NCBI RefSeq assembly: GCF_004912135.1 | Contig: NZ_STGU01000015.1 | Coordinates: 1-64,000, forward strand | Reading direction: 5' to 3' | DNA: 64,000 nucleotides | Source: Rhizobium rosettiformans W3 | Lineage (GTDB): Bacteria > Pseudomonadota > Alphaproteobacteria > Rhizobiales > Rhizobiaceae | In this document: one piece after another, positions 9,470-19,677 of the stretch | How positions within the stretch are numbered: the first letter of the stretch is position 1 | Layout: each line of letters opens with the position of its first letter | Made by a program: the position numbers and the translations under genes | Notes under the pieces: model-generated | Seen by the model: the letters and a program-made list of their open reading frames with translations, nothing else | What the model was told of the DNA's origin: nothing | Database searches by the model: none

Positions 9470-9628
9470 CAAGCGTTCCTCTCTTTTATTCGCAGCCGAA
9501 GCCGCTTTGTTTCAGATACGGAAATTGAACCATCGGCGCTGCAAAATGTCCTTGCAAACTGAGGGTTCGAGCGGCACAGATTCCGCAGCTTATTGCGTGA
9601 TCGCCTCATCAGACGGAGAATTATTCGA

Positions 9629-10090
9629 ATGGCAGAACTGGATGCCATTGATCGTGCCATTCTGAAGGCGCTTCAGGAAAATGGGCGGATGACCAATGCG
9701 GAGCTTGCCGAGAAGGTGGGGCTCTCGCCGTCTGCCTGCTCGCGGCGGCACGACATGCTGGAAAAATCGGGCGTCATCAGCGGCTATCACGCGCGGCTTT
9801 CGCACAAGGCGATCGACTACAAGATGATGGTCATCGTCCATATCTCGCTGAGCGGCCAGTTTGCGAAAACTCTGACCGAGTTCGAAGCCGCGGTAAAGCG
9901 CTGTCCCAACGTCCTCGTCTGCTACCTGATGTCCGGCGAGTATGACTACATCCTCAGAGTCGCCGCCAAGGATCTCGAAGACTACGAGCGCATTCACCGT
10001 GACTGGCTCTCGGCACTTCCCCATGTCGTGAAGATCAATTCGAGCTTTGCGCTGCGCGAAGTCATCGAGCGCCCCAATGTGGGTCTTTGA
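9629..10090 (+). CDS. aldR: Lrp/AsnC-family regulator, probable activator of ald
   Basis: A 153-residue Lrp-type protein: an N-terminal helix-turn-helix (MTNAELAEKVGLSPSACSRR, residues ~18-40) and a C-terminal RAM ligand-binding domain (VLVCYLMSGEYDYILRVAAKD). Such regulators sense amino acids; one placed divergent to alanine dehydrogenase is typically AldR, responding to alanine. Start at ATG 9629. The 159-base gap to ald should hold the shared operators; I could not define a clear repeat there. The symbol rests on context. Confidence 0.88.
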   Translation: MAELDAIDRAILKALQENGRMTNAELAEKVGLSPSACSRRHDMLEKSGVISGYHARLSHKAIDYKMMVIVHISLSGQFAKTLTEFEAAVKRCPNVLVCYLMSGEYDYILRVAAKDLEDYERIHRDWLSALPHVVKINSSFALREVIERPNVGL

Positions 10091-10181
10091 TCGGGATTCG
10101 TAAAAATCCTAATGATTTGTTTTAGACCGTTCTTACAGATCCTCTCTAAGCTCGTCCCATTGTTTTCATCAGGACGACATC

Positions 10182-10517
10182 ATGAGCAATAATCTCGGAA
10201 TGGATGTTCGAAAGGCTCCGCGCAGCCGCTGCCGCATCGACAGCAAGGTGCGCTATTTCAAGCAGGAGGCGGACGGGCGCGTGATCAATATTTCCCGCAG
10301 CGGTCTGGCACTCGAGCTCGCCTCGAAGCTGCAGGCAGCCGCCGGAAGCCCCGTCGTTATCGAGAATGACGATATCGGACTGCTCGAAGGCGTGGTCCGC
10401 TGGAACTATGGCGGGCGCATCGGTATCATGTTCAAGCCGAACAGCAATTCGATCGCGAAGGTCGCCGCCTATTTCCGCAACTTCCATCAGGAAGTCCGCC
10501 CCGTCCTGCGTGGCTGA
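10182..10517 (+). CDS. PilZ-domain protein
   Basis: A 111-residue single-domain PilZ protein. The c-di-GMP binding features are visible: an N-terminal arginine cluster (RKAPRSRCR, residues 10-18) and NISRSGLALEL in place of D/NxSxxG. It ends AYFRNFHQE, closely matching the end of the next gene (AYFRNFHRD), so the two look like a tandem duplication. It probably acts as a c-di-GMP effector; the target is unknown. Confidence 0.85.
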   Translation: MSNNLGMDVRKAPRSRCRIDSKVRYFKQEADGRVINISRSGLALELASKLQAAAGSPVVIENDDIGLLEGVVRWNYGGRIGIMFKPNSNSIAKVAAYFRNFHQEVRPVLRG

Positions 10518-10684
10518 GGCCCCCAAAGCCGGCAATTAACGGTAAACACCCCGGATATCGGGCAAAACACCTAAAATCTCCTGAGGAGATGGCTCGCATT
10601 CTAATGACCTTGGCCAGATGCCGTTAAGGCGTGTGGCCGAGGTTTTCTGCGTTTCTTTCAATCCATTTGACGGAGCGCAATTTT

Positions 10685-11023
10685 ATGCTTGCTGCCAAAC
10701 TCAATCCGGACGGTCGCCGGAGCCAACGCATCCGCTGTCACATCCGCGGAACACTCGAATTCATCGGCCAGAAGCTCAACATCCGTATTCTCGACATTTC
10801 CAGAACCGGCATGGCTCTTCAACTGGAAGGCTGGATCGAAGCCAAACGCGGGGCGACCGTCACCGTCAGCTGTGTGGAACTCGGCCATATCGAATGCACC
10901 GTCCGCTGGTACCGGGCGGGCAAGATGGGCCTCGAATTCGAACAGACAACCAATGCGGTGGCGCAAATCACTGCCTATTTCCGCAACTTCCATCGCGATC
11001 CCCGTAACCTGGTGCCGAGCTAG
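10685..11023 (+). CDS. PilZ-domain protein, paralogue of the preceding gene
   Basis: 112 residues. The arginine motif RRSQRIRCHIRG and DISRTGMALQL (DxSxxG) are both intact, so c-di-GMP binding is likely. The ATG at 10685 follows GGAG in a spaced ribosome site; an in-frame ATG 54 bases upstream lacks one. It lies 167 bases after its paralogue and in that gap there is a short inverted repeat ATCTCC-TGA-GGAGAT (10576-10590). The separate leader suggests independent expression. Confidence 0.85.
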   Translation: MLAAKLNPDGRRSQRIRCHIRGTLEFIGQKLNIRILDISRTGMALQLEGWIEAKRGATVTVSCVELGHIECTVRWYRAGKMGLEFEQTTNAVAQITAYFRNFHRDPRNLVPS

Positions 11024-11127
11024 ATCATGCGACGGCAACGTCTCACCCCTGTCATTTTACAGGTGCAAGCATTCCAAAAGCGACTTAACCTCCGTCGCTT
11101 TCAGCACCAGTTGACCGTGAGGCCCCC

Positions 11128-13116
<1,989 letters not shown>

Positions 13117-13142
13117 TCACGGGAAAAGCCATAAGCGTGGAG

Positions 13143-13170
13143 TCGATTCAAGCAGTTGAATCGATTCCTT
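13143..13170. terminator. Hairpin between cpdB and a LysR gene
   Basis: A perfect 9-bp stem TCGATTCAA/TTGAATCGA (13143-13151 with 13156-13164) with a GCAG loop, followed on the plus strand by TTCCTT. It sits between the convergent stops of cpdB and the LysR gene and can serve either transcript; the AT-rich stem is weaker than the other terminators here. Confidence 0.55.
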
Positions 13171-14104
13171 AAACTGCTTTCGCAAGCATCGGCGTCGCTT
13201 CGGCGGGGCAGTTCGACAGCTGCTCCTCGAAGGCGCGGATCAGCCAGGTGCCGGCCGGCCCGGGCGGATTGTCCGTCCGCCTGATGGCATAGAGATTGTA
13301 GGAGCCCTGCTCATAGGCCGGCAGGTCGAGATGCACGATCCGGCCCTTCGCCATGTCCTCGCGAATGATCGAGGCGGGCAGCCCTCCCCAGCCGAGCCCG
13401 CCACGGATCAGCTGGTGCTTGGTTGCCATGTCGCTCACCCGCCAGGTCTTGAAGGACAAGACGTTGAAATCCCGGCCCGAGGTCAGATCGGAAGCGTCGC
13501 TCACGACGATCTGCGTCTCCTCGCGCACATCCTGCAGCGACAGCGTGCCCCGGCGCTGCGCCAAGGGATGGTCGGCTGCGGCCGCCGGCAGCAGGAAATT
13601 GTGGCCGATGCGGTCGACGATCAAGGTATCGTCCTGACGGGTCGGCGCGCCGCCGATACCGATCGTCGCCCTGCCGCTCATCACCAGCTCGACCAGCCGG
13701 CCGAGTTCGCCCACTTCCAGCCGCAGCGAAACCGAGGGAAACTGCCGCTGAAAGTCTCGGAGGACCGCCAGCAACACGCCTGTCGGGACGAGAACGCTGA
13801 TCGCCACCGACAGCTCGGCCTCCAGCCCCTGATGCATGCTGCGGACCTTGGCCCGCATCACCTGCAGGTCGCCGACGATGCGGCGGGCATCCGTCAGCAT
13901 CGCCCGGCCCTCCTCGGTCAGCCGCGGCTGGCGCGTGCCGGTCCGTTCGAAAAGCGAGACGCCGAGCTGGCTTTCGAGATTGCCGATCGTATAGCTCACC
14001 ACCGACTGGGCCCGGTTCAGCTGTCGGGCCGCAGCAGAAAAACTGCCGGCATCGGCAACGGCGAGAAAGACCTGCAGTTGGTCGAGGGTGGGGTTGGCAT
14101 CCAT
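13169..14104 (-). CDS. LysR-family transcriptional regulator
   Basis: 311 residues. N-terminal winged HTH (LDQLQVFLAVADAGSFSAAA, RAQSVVSYTIGNLESQLG) and a substrate-binding domain with VSDASDLTSG and GLGWGGLPASI. It is divergent from an FMN-dependent azoreductase (130-base gap), the classic LysR arrangement, so that gene is the likely target. The gap holds AATCTAGATT (14141-14150) flanked by TGATC and ATCAC, a plausible LysR operator. Confidence 0.9.
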   Translation of the reverse strand: MDANPTLDQLQVFLAVADAGSFSAAARQLNRAQSVVSYTIGNLESQLGVSLFERTGTRQPRLTEEGRAMLTDARRIVGDLQVMRAKVRSMHQGLEAELSVAISVLVPTGVLLAVLRDFQRQFPSVSLRLEVGELGRLVELVMSGRATIGIGGAPTRQDDTLIVDRIGHNFLLPAAAADHPLAQRRGTLSLQDVREETQIVVSDASDLTSGRDFNVLSFKTWRVSDMATKHQLIRGGLGWGGLPASIIREDMAKGRIVHLDLPAYEQGSYNLYAIRRTDNPPGPAGTWLIRAFEEQLSNCPAEATPMLAKAV

Positions 14105-14135
14105 GGCGCTTGGGCATCCATCCAGTTATTCGATA

Positions 14136-14155
14136 TGATCAATCTAGATTATCAC
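14136..14155. promoter_or_regulatory. Candidate LysR operator between the LysR gene and azoR
   Basis: A near-palindrome, TGATC-AATCTAGATT-ATCAC, is centred at 14145/14146 in an AT-rich stretch of the divergent intergenic region, 31 bases from the LysR start and about 85 bases before the azoR start. LysR sites have a dyad with T-N11-A; this fits, but binding is not shown. Confidence 0.45.
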
Positions 14156-14234
14156 AGTTTTATCGATGCGTGCTCGGGCATAGATGCATGGCAGGCCTGC
14201 TCCCAAGGGCCCTCCAACATCCGAGGTACTGCAC

Positions 14235-14846
14235 ATGTCTTCCATCCTTCTCGTCACCTCCAGCCCGCGCGGCTCCGAATCCCTCTCCAACGCGATCGCG
14301 ACCGACCTCGCCGAGAAGTTCGCCGGTGAAACCGGCACGCTGGTCCGCCGTGACCTCGTCGAAACCCAGCTCGACCATGTCGACGGCACCTTCACCGCTG
14401 CCATTCGCAAGCCGGCTGACGCCCGTACCGCCGAAGAGGCCGAGGCTGTCTCCCTCTCCGACAAGCTCGTCGCAGAACTGATGGCCGCCGACACGATCGT
14501 CATCGGCACCGGCCTTATCAACTTCAACATCTATTCGTCGCTGAAGAGCTGGATCGACCACATTGCCCGCGCCGGCCTCACCTTCAGCTACACCGAGAAC
14601 GGCCCGGTCGGTCTCGCGAAGGGCAAGAAGGCCTATCTCGTGCTCGCCGCCGGCGGCATCTACTCCTCCGGCCCTGGCGCGCCGATGAACCATGCCGAGC
14701 CCTACCTGAAGACGGTTCTCGGCTTCATGGGCATCGAGCTGGTCGAGACGGTCTATGTCGAAGGCGTCGCCTATGGTCCGGAAGCCGCCGAAAAGGCCGT
14801 TGCTTCGGCCAAGGTCAAAGTCGAAGAACTGGCCCGCGCCGCCTGA
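14235..14846 (+). CDS. azoR: FMN-dependent NADH-azoreductase
   Basis: A 203-residue flavodoxin-like quinone/azo reductase of the AcpD family. Recognised by SSPRGSESLSNAIA (FMN phosphate loop), the conserved GTGLINFNIYSSLKSWIDHI and AGLTFSYTENGPVGLAKGKK, and LAAGGIY. The ATG at 14235 follows GAGGT by 7 bases; an upstream in-frame ATG is discounted. It likely detoxifies quinones under control of the divergent LysR regulator. Confidence 0.92.
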   Translation: MSSILLVTSSPRGSESLSNAIATDLAEKFAGETGTLVRRDLVETQLDHVDGTFTAAIRKPADARTAEEAEAVSLSDKLVAELMAADTIVIGTGLINFNIYSSLKSWIDHIARAGLTFSYTENGPVGLAKGKKAYLVLAAGGIYSSGPGAPMNHAEPYLKTVLGFMGIELVETVYVEGVAYGPEAAEKAVASAKVKVEELARAA

Positions 14847-14906
14847 TGCTGGCAATCGCGTGCGGCCTCATGGCCGCCGCGTCCCAGATGCAGACGGCAA
14901 GGACCT

Positions 14907-17900
14907 TCAGTTGCCGTTTGCCGCGAGTGCAAGCGCTGTCTCGTTCCCCGCCCGGGACAGTCGCTTGCCGCGATGCGCCGAGAGCCGCGCCACTCGCTTG
15001 AGTTCTGCCGCGACCGTCGGACTGATCTCGGCGTCCACCTGTGCCACCGGCTGCGGCCGTCCGAGGAGATAGCCCTGGAGCTCATCGCAGCCCGCAGCAC
15101 TCAGATAACCCGCCTGCTCCACCGTCTCCACACCTTCCGCCACGACCCGCATACCAAGCCCGCTGCCGAGATCGATGATCGTGCGCACGATGGCATCTGC
15201 CGTCTCTTCCGTTCCCAGCGCCGAAACGAAGCTGCGATCGATCTTGATGACGTCGAAGGGATAGCGGCTGAGATAGCTGAGCGAGGAATATCCCGTCCCG
15301 AAGTCGTCGAGCGCGATCCTCAGACCCAGCGTCTTCAGATGGCCGAGAATGAGGCGGGCCCGCTGATCGTCATCGATCAGGACGCTTTCCGTGATCTCGA
15401 GTTCCAGCTGATGCGGCGAGACCTCCGCCATGCTCAGGATCGATTCGATCCGGTCGAGGAACTGTGGATGGCGGAACTGGACCGGAGAGACGTTGACGCT
15501 GATATGCAGATTGTCAGGAAAACCGGCAGCCAGGCGGCAGGCCTCCGTCAGGACCCATTCTCCGAGCTCGATGATCTTGCCCGAAACTTCGGCCACGGGG
15601 ATGAAGTCCCCGGGCTGCACCATGCCGCGCTCGGGATGCTTCCAGCGAACCAGCGCCTCATAACCGACGATCGCCCCATCGAGCGCACCGACGCGCGGCT
15701 GTAGATAAAGTTCGAATTCGCCCCGCTCCAGCCCCCGCTCGATATCGGCCTCCAGCGCGCGCCGCTTCTCGATCAGCTCGTCCATGCCCTTGCGGTAGGC
15801 GCGGAACGTGTTACGGCCAGACTTCTTGGCGTGGTAGAGCGCGACATCGGCGCGGCCGATCAGCTCGTCGAGCTCGCCTGCATGTTCGGGGCAAAGCGCA
15901 CCACCGAGGCTGATGCCACAGCGGATGCGCTCGCCCTGCCCCGTATCGAAGGGCTTGCGGAAGGCTTCGATCAGGCGGCGGCTGACATCCTCGATCTGCG
16001 CCTCGAAATGGCAATTGCCAAGGATGACTGCGAATTCGTCGCCGCCAAGGCGGGCAGCCATGTCCGACGGGCCGATGATCTCCGTCAACCGCCGTGCCGT
16101 CTCGCGGATCACCTCGTCGCCGGCCGGGTGGCCGTAGAGGTCGTTGACGTCCTTGAAGTGATCGAGGTCGACGAGCAGGATACCGCAACCCCAGCCGTCA
16201 TTCGCCTGTTCGACATGGGCGGCCAGGGTTTCGGTGAACAGGGCCCGGTTGGCGAGGCCGGTCAGCGGGTCGTGCTGCGCCAGATGGCGCATCCGGCTTT
16301 CGACCGCCTTGCGCTCGCGCAGGTCGACGAGGCAGCTGATGCGGATGTGGCGGCCGCGATACTCGATGTTTCGGCCCCGGGCCTCCACGGGGATCGCGGT
16401 TCCGTCTGTCCTCACGATGTGGAATTCGCGGGAGACATCCGGCGCGGGATTGGGATCGTCGATGAGAAGCCGGCGTCCGGTGTCGTCGACGAGGTCGAGG
16501 ATGGAGGTACCGACCAGCTCCTTCACCGTGCGCCCCGTCAGCACCTCGAACTGCTCGTTGCCGTCGATGATCACGGCATCCTCATGCATCACGATCGCCT
16601 CGAAGGTGGCATTGGCGAGCGCCGTCACGCGCTCGGCCTCCTCCTGATCACGTACCTGCGCCTCCAGCTCGCTGCGGCTGCGCTCCTGTTGCTGGATATT
16701 GTCCATCAGGCTGTTGAAGAGCCGGGTGAGCTTCTCCGCCTCGTCGCCCGGGTCGACTGCCAGACGATCCCCGAGATCGGCCTTGCCCGAGACGAGCTTT
16801 GAAAGCGCGTCCTCGACATGGCCAACCCCGAGCCGTGTCCCATGTTCGGCGACGTTGAGGCCGATATCCTCGTCTTCCGCGGAGACGCGGATCGGCACCA
16901 GCTTCTTCAGCGTCCAGAAGAAGGCGTAGCCCAGCCCGAAGGCCCAGTAGAAATTGAGCGCCGAGCCGAAGATCTGGATATAGAGCTGATCGAAGCGGCT
17001 TCCGGCCGGCAGGCGCTCGACCGGCGCCAGCAGTGCCAGGGCCACGGTGCCGGCGACGCCGGCAAAGGCATGCACGCCGACGGCGCCGACCGCATCATCC
17101 ACCTTCAGCTTCTGTTCGACATACTGGTTGCCGTAAAGCGCAACGATCGAGCCGAGCGCGCCAATCAAGAGCGCACCGCCAGGGTCGAGCACATGACAGC
17201 CGGCGGTTACAGCGACGAGCGCGCCGAGCATGCCGCTCAGCGCCTTTTCCGGCAGCACGACGCCATCCTGCTTGGCCCCGATGACATAGCCCACGCAGGT
17301 GCCCATGCCACCGGCCAGCACCGTATTGAGAATGATCGGCGCAACATCGGCATTGGCGGCGAGCGTGGAGCCGCCGTTGAAACCGATCCAGCCGAAGAAG
17401 AGAATGAGCCCCCCGGTCGTCGAAAGCACCGGATTGTTGCCGGCGATGCGGACCGGCCGCCCTTCGGCATCAAAACGCCCTCGCCGCGCGCCGATCACCA
17501 GGCAGGCGGCCAGCGCCACCCAGCCGCCGGTGGCATGCACCACGGTCGAACCGGCGAAATCGACGAAGCCGAGATTGGCGAGGAAAGCGCCGGAGTTTGG
17601 GCCGATTGCCGTGCCCCAGGTCCAGTGGACGAAGATCGGATAGATGAGGGTCGAGAGAATGATCGATCCCAGCACATAGGCCGACAGGGTCATGCGTTCG
17701 GCAATGGCGCCCGAGACGATGGTGGCCGCCGTGCCGCAGAACATCACCTGGAAGACGAAGAAGCCGGCAAGCCAGCTGTCGAGGTCCTGCAACAGGAAGA
17801 AATCCGAATCCAGCCCGATCGGCAGGACGCCCGACCTTCCGAAGGCCAGCATGAAGCCGATGACGGCAAAGCCGACGACACCGAAGACGAAGTCCAGAAG

Positions 17901-18152
17901 GTTCTTCTGCGCGACATTGATCGAGTTCTTCGAGCGCACCATGCCGGCTTCGAGAAGCAGGAAACCGACCTGCATCATCATGACCATGCCGCCGGCGGCC
18001 ATCAGCCAGGCGAGATCGGCCGAGGCCTTGGCGGCCGTGATGGCGGCTGCGGTGTCAACGGCTGCGGCAGAGGGGCTCGCCGCCACCAGGGCAGCGCCCG
18101 AAACCAGCAAGCCAAGACGGAGGGACAGGCGGGAGCAAAACGCAATAATCAC
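14907..18152 (-). CDS. Ammonium transporter (Amt) fused to PAS-GGDEF-EAL
   Basis: 1081 residues in one frame. Residues ~1-30 are a signal-like segment, ~40-435 a complete Amt/Rh channel with VHATGGW (pore His, ~205) and GVHAFAGVAGT (second pore His, ~360). Residues ~435-500 form a HAMP-like or coiled linker (DEAEKLTRLFNSLMDNI), ~505-620 a PAS domain, ~625-785 a GGDEF domain with intact GGDEF at ~703 and no RxxD inhibitory site, ~800-1045 an EAL domain with YEALVRW (~832), LEITES, DDFGTGYSS and KIDRSF intact. Both c-di-GMP synthesis and breakdown are therefore possible. Ammonium binding or flux probably sets the output; that is inference. No glnK gene is adjacent. Confidence 0.93.
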   Translation of the reverse strand: MIIAFCSRLSLRLGLLVSGAALVAASPSAAAVDTAAAITAAKASADLAWLMAAGGMVMMMQVGFLLLEAGMVRSKNSINVAQKNLLDFVFGVVGFAVIGFMLAFGRSGVLPIGLDSDFFLLQDLDSWLAGFFVFQVMFCGTAATIVSGAIAERMTLSAYVLGSIILSTLIYPIFVHWTWGTAIGPNSGAFLANLGFVDFAGSTVVHATGGWVALAACLVIGARRGRFDAEGRPVRIAGNNPVLSTTGGLILFFGWIGFNGGSTLAANADVAPIILNTVLAGGMGTCVGYVIGAKQDGVVLPEKALSGMLGALVAVTAGCHVLDPGGALLIGALGSIVALYGNQYVEQKLKVDDAVGAVGVHAFAGVAGTVALALLAPVERLPAGSRFDQLYIQIFGSALNFYWAFGLGYAFFWTLKKLVPIRVSAEDEDIGLNVAEHGTRLGVGHVEDALSKLVSGKADLGDRLAVDPGDEAEKLTRLFNSLMDNIQQQERSRSELEAQVRDQEEAERVTALANATFEAIVMHEDAVIIDGNEQFEVLTGRTVKELVGTSILDLVDDTGRRLLIDDPNPAPDVSREFHIVRTDGTAIPVEARGRNIEYRGRHIRISCLVDLRERKAVESRMRHLAQHDPLTGLANRALFTETLAAHVEQANDGWGCGILLVDLDHFKDVNDLYGHPAGDEVIRETARRLTEIIGPSDMAARLGGDEFAVILGNCHFEAQIEDVSRRLIEAFRKPFDTGQGERIRCGISLGGALCPEHAGELDELIGRADVALYHAKKSGRNTFRAYRKGMDELIEKRRALEADIERGLERGEFELYLQPRVGALDGAIVGYEALVRWKHPERGMVQPGDFIPVAEVSGKIIELGEWVLTEACRLAAGFPDNLHISVNVSPVQFRHPQFLDRIESILSMAEVSPHQLELEITESVLIDDDQRARLILGHLKTLGLRIALDDFGTGYSSLSYLSRYPFDVIKIDRSFVSALGTEETADAIVRTIIDLGSGLGMRVVAEGVETVEQAGYLSAAGCDELQGYLLGRPQPVAQVDAEISPTVAAELKRVARLSAHRGKRLSRAGNETALALAANGN

Positions 18153-18206
18153 TTGAAAAACCCGAGCAATATCTCGGATTCAGTGTTGCGCTGCTCCATT
18201 AACATT

Positions 18207-18246
18207 CAGTGACCGCGAAGAAACTATTCTTCGCGGTAAGTCACTG
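18207..18246 (-). terminator. Long hairpin between hlyU-like gene and the Amt fusion
   Basis: A 10-bp perfect stem CCGCGAAGAA/TTCTTCGCGG (18213-18222 with 18227-18236, loop ACTA) extended by CAGTGA (18207-18212) pairing with TCACTG (18241-18246) around a 4-base bulge. It lies just after the HlyU-family stop and 55 bases before the Amt fusion start on the same strand. It probably ends the first transcript; no long U tract follows, so a leader structure of the fusion gene is the alternative. Confidence 0.55.
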
Positions 18247-18251
18247 CACCG

Positions 18252-18572
18252 TTACACGATGCGTGTCTCTTCGCCATCGCCGAACAGGGCGGGCCCGTTC
18301 TGATCGATGATCTGCTGCGCCTTGCGGAAGGTGCAGTCGAGCGCATCGTCAAGCGAGGTGAAGACGTCGGCGCGAATGAACTTCCGCTCCAGAACACGGT
18401 CATCCACCGTCTTCACGATGCGGCCTGCCAACCGGTACTGGCTGCCTTCGCGCATCGGTTCGGCATGAATGACGCAGTCCTTGTAGGTCTGCGGCTCGGC
18501 CATCGGCTTGGCAGCGGCCTCGGACGAGGAGCCGCCGGTGAACATCGAGAGAATGCTGGACAGGAACGACAT
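18252..18572 (-). CDS. HlyU-family protein
   Basis: 106 residues matching the HlyU family common in rhizobia: a low-complexity Ser/Ala N-terminus, YKDCVIHAEPMREGSQYRLAG, IRADVFTSLDDAL and KAQQIIDQNG. The founding Vibrio HlyU is a haemolysin regulator, but these alphaproteobacterial proteins share only the domain name and have no proven role. Start ATG 18572. Confidence 0.8.
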   Translation of the reverse strand: MSFLSSILSMFTGGSSSEAAAKPMAEPQTYKDCVIHAEPMREGSQYRLAGRIVKTVDDRVLERKFIRADVFTSLDDALDCTFRKAQQIIDQNGPALFGDGEETRIV

Positions 18573-18687
18573 GCATCTCCCGTAACACAGCTGACAACGA
18601 CGAGGAAGAGCAGCGCGCGCGGCTTTCCGTCTCCGACGGTCATGCTAAGGTCGGCCGCGGTCGGGAGGGACCACGGGGAGAACGGGG

Positions 18688-19677
18688 ATGCGGCGCATCA
18701 TGGGACTTATTCTTGCAGTGATCGCAGTCGTCATCGCGACCCTCGCGGTGATTTACCGGCTGCCGCCGAATCTCGAACTGGAGCGCGAGGCGCGTCTTGG
18801 CGCCGATACCTCGCCACAGGCTCTCGACACTCTGATCGCGGCGGAAGAAGCCAAGGTCGGCCCCATCCGAAAAGGGCTCGGCAAGCAGATCGTCTGGGCG
18901 GACGCCGCAAAGCCTCAGAAAACGCCTGTCGCCGTGATCTACGTTCATGGCTTCTCCGCCTCGCCGGCCGAAATACGGCCGCTGCCGGATCTCGTTGCCA
19001 AGGCCCTTGGCGCCAACCTCTTCTTCACCCGACTTGCCGGTCACGGGCTCGAAGATGCCGATGCGATGGGGCGCGCCACGATCGAGGACTGGGCGGGTGA
19101 TATCGGCGAGGCGCTTTCCATCGGCAGGCTGCTCGGCGACAAGGTCGTGGTCATCTCGACATCGACAGGCGCCTCGCTGGTCACCTGGGCGCTCGCCCGG
19201 CCGCGGCTTGCCGAAAACGTTGCGGCGTCGGTCTTCCTGTCGCCGAACTACGGCGTCCAGGCCTCGGGCAGCTTTCTCCTGACCGGCCCCTTCGGCGCGC
19301 AGCTTGCGCGGCTACTGCTGGGCGAAAGGCGCGGCTTCGAGCCGATCAGCCCGCTCAATGCGCACAACTGGACCACCGATTACCCGGTGAGCGCCCTGAT
19401 CCCCATGGCGCAGTCCGTCCGCCTTGCCACGCACACGCCGGTGGAAAACATCAGCATCCCTGCCCTCTTCATCCAGTCGGCGGACGACAAGGTGGTGAGG
19501 CCGGACCGGACTGTCGCCGTCTCCGCGCGCTGGGGCGGGCCGCACCGGCTGGTCGATCCAGGGCCGACCGGCGACGCCAACAATCATGTGATTGCCGGCG
19601 ACACCTATTCGCCTCAGACCACCCAACCGATTGCGCAGACCATAATCGGCTGGCTCGGCGAACAGGGCATTAGATGA
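18688..19677 (+). CDS. Membrane-anchored alpha/beta hydrolase
   Basis: 329 residues. One N-terminal membrane segment (MGLILAVIAVVIATLAVIY), then an alpha/beta hydrolase fold: oxyanion region YVHGFSASPAEIRPL, GHGLEDA, nucleophile elbow VISTSTGA (Ser in STSTG rather than GxSxG), acid in SADDKVV and a late NNHVIAGD His. It resembles lysophospholipase-type carboxylesterases; substrate unknown. Its TGA overlaps the convergent ilvA stop by 8 bases. Confidence 0.8.
   Translation: MRRIMGLILAVIAVVIATLAVIYRLPPNLELEREARLGADTSPQALDTLIAAEEAKVGPIRKGLGKQIVWADAAKPQKTPVAVIYVHGFSASPAEIRPLPDLVAKALGANLFFTRLAGHGLEDADAMGRATIEDWAGDIGEALSIGRLLGDKVVVISTSTGASLVTWALARPRLAENVAASVFLSPNYGVQASGSFLLTGPFGAQLARLLLGERRGFEPISPLNAHNWTTDYPVSALIPMAQSVRLATHTPVENISIPALFIQSADDKVVRPDRTVAVSARWGGPHRLVDPGPTGDANNHVIAGDTYSPQTTQPIAQTIIGWLGEQGIR

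Noticed and set aside
9482..9628. Defined AldR operators between ald and aldR
   Set aside because: No repeat I could defend; Lrp sites are degenerate.
16818..18212. A 464-codon frame antisense to the Amt domain
   Set aside because: Same reason: strongly biased composition, no motifs, opposite a complete Amt domain.
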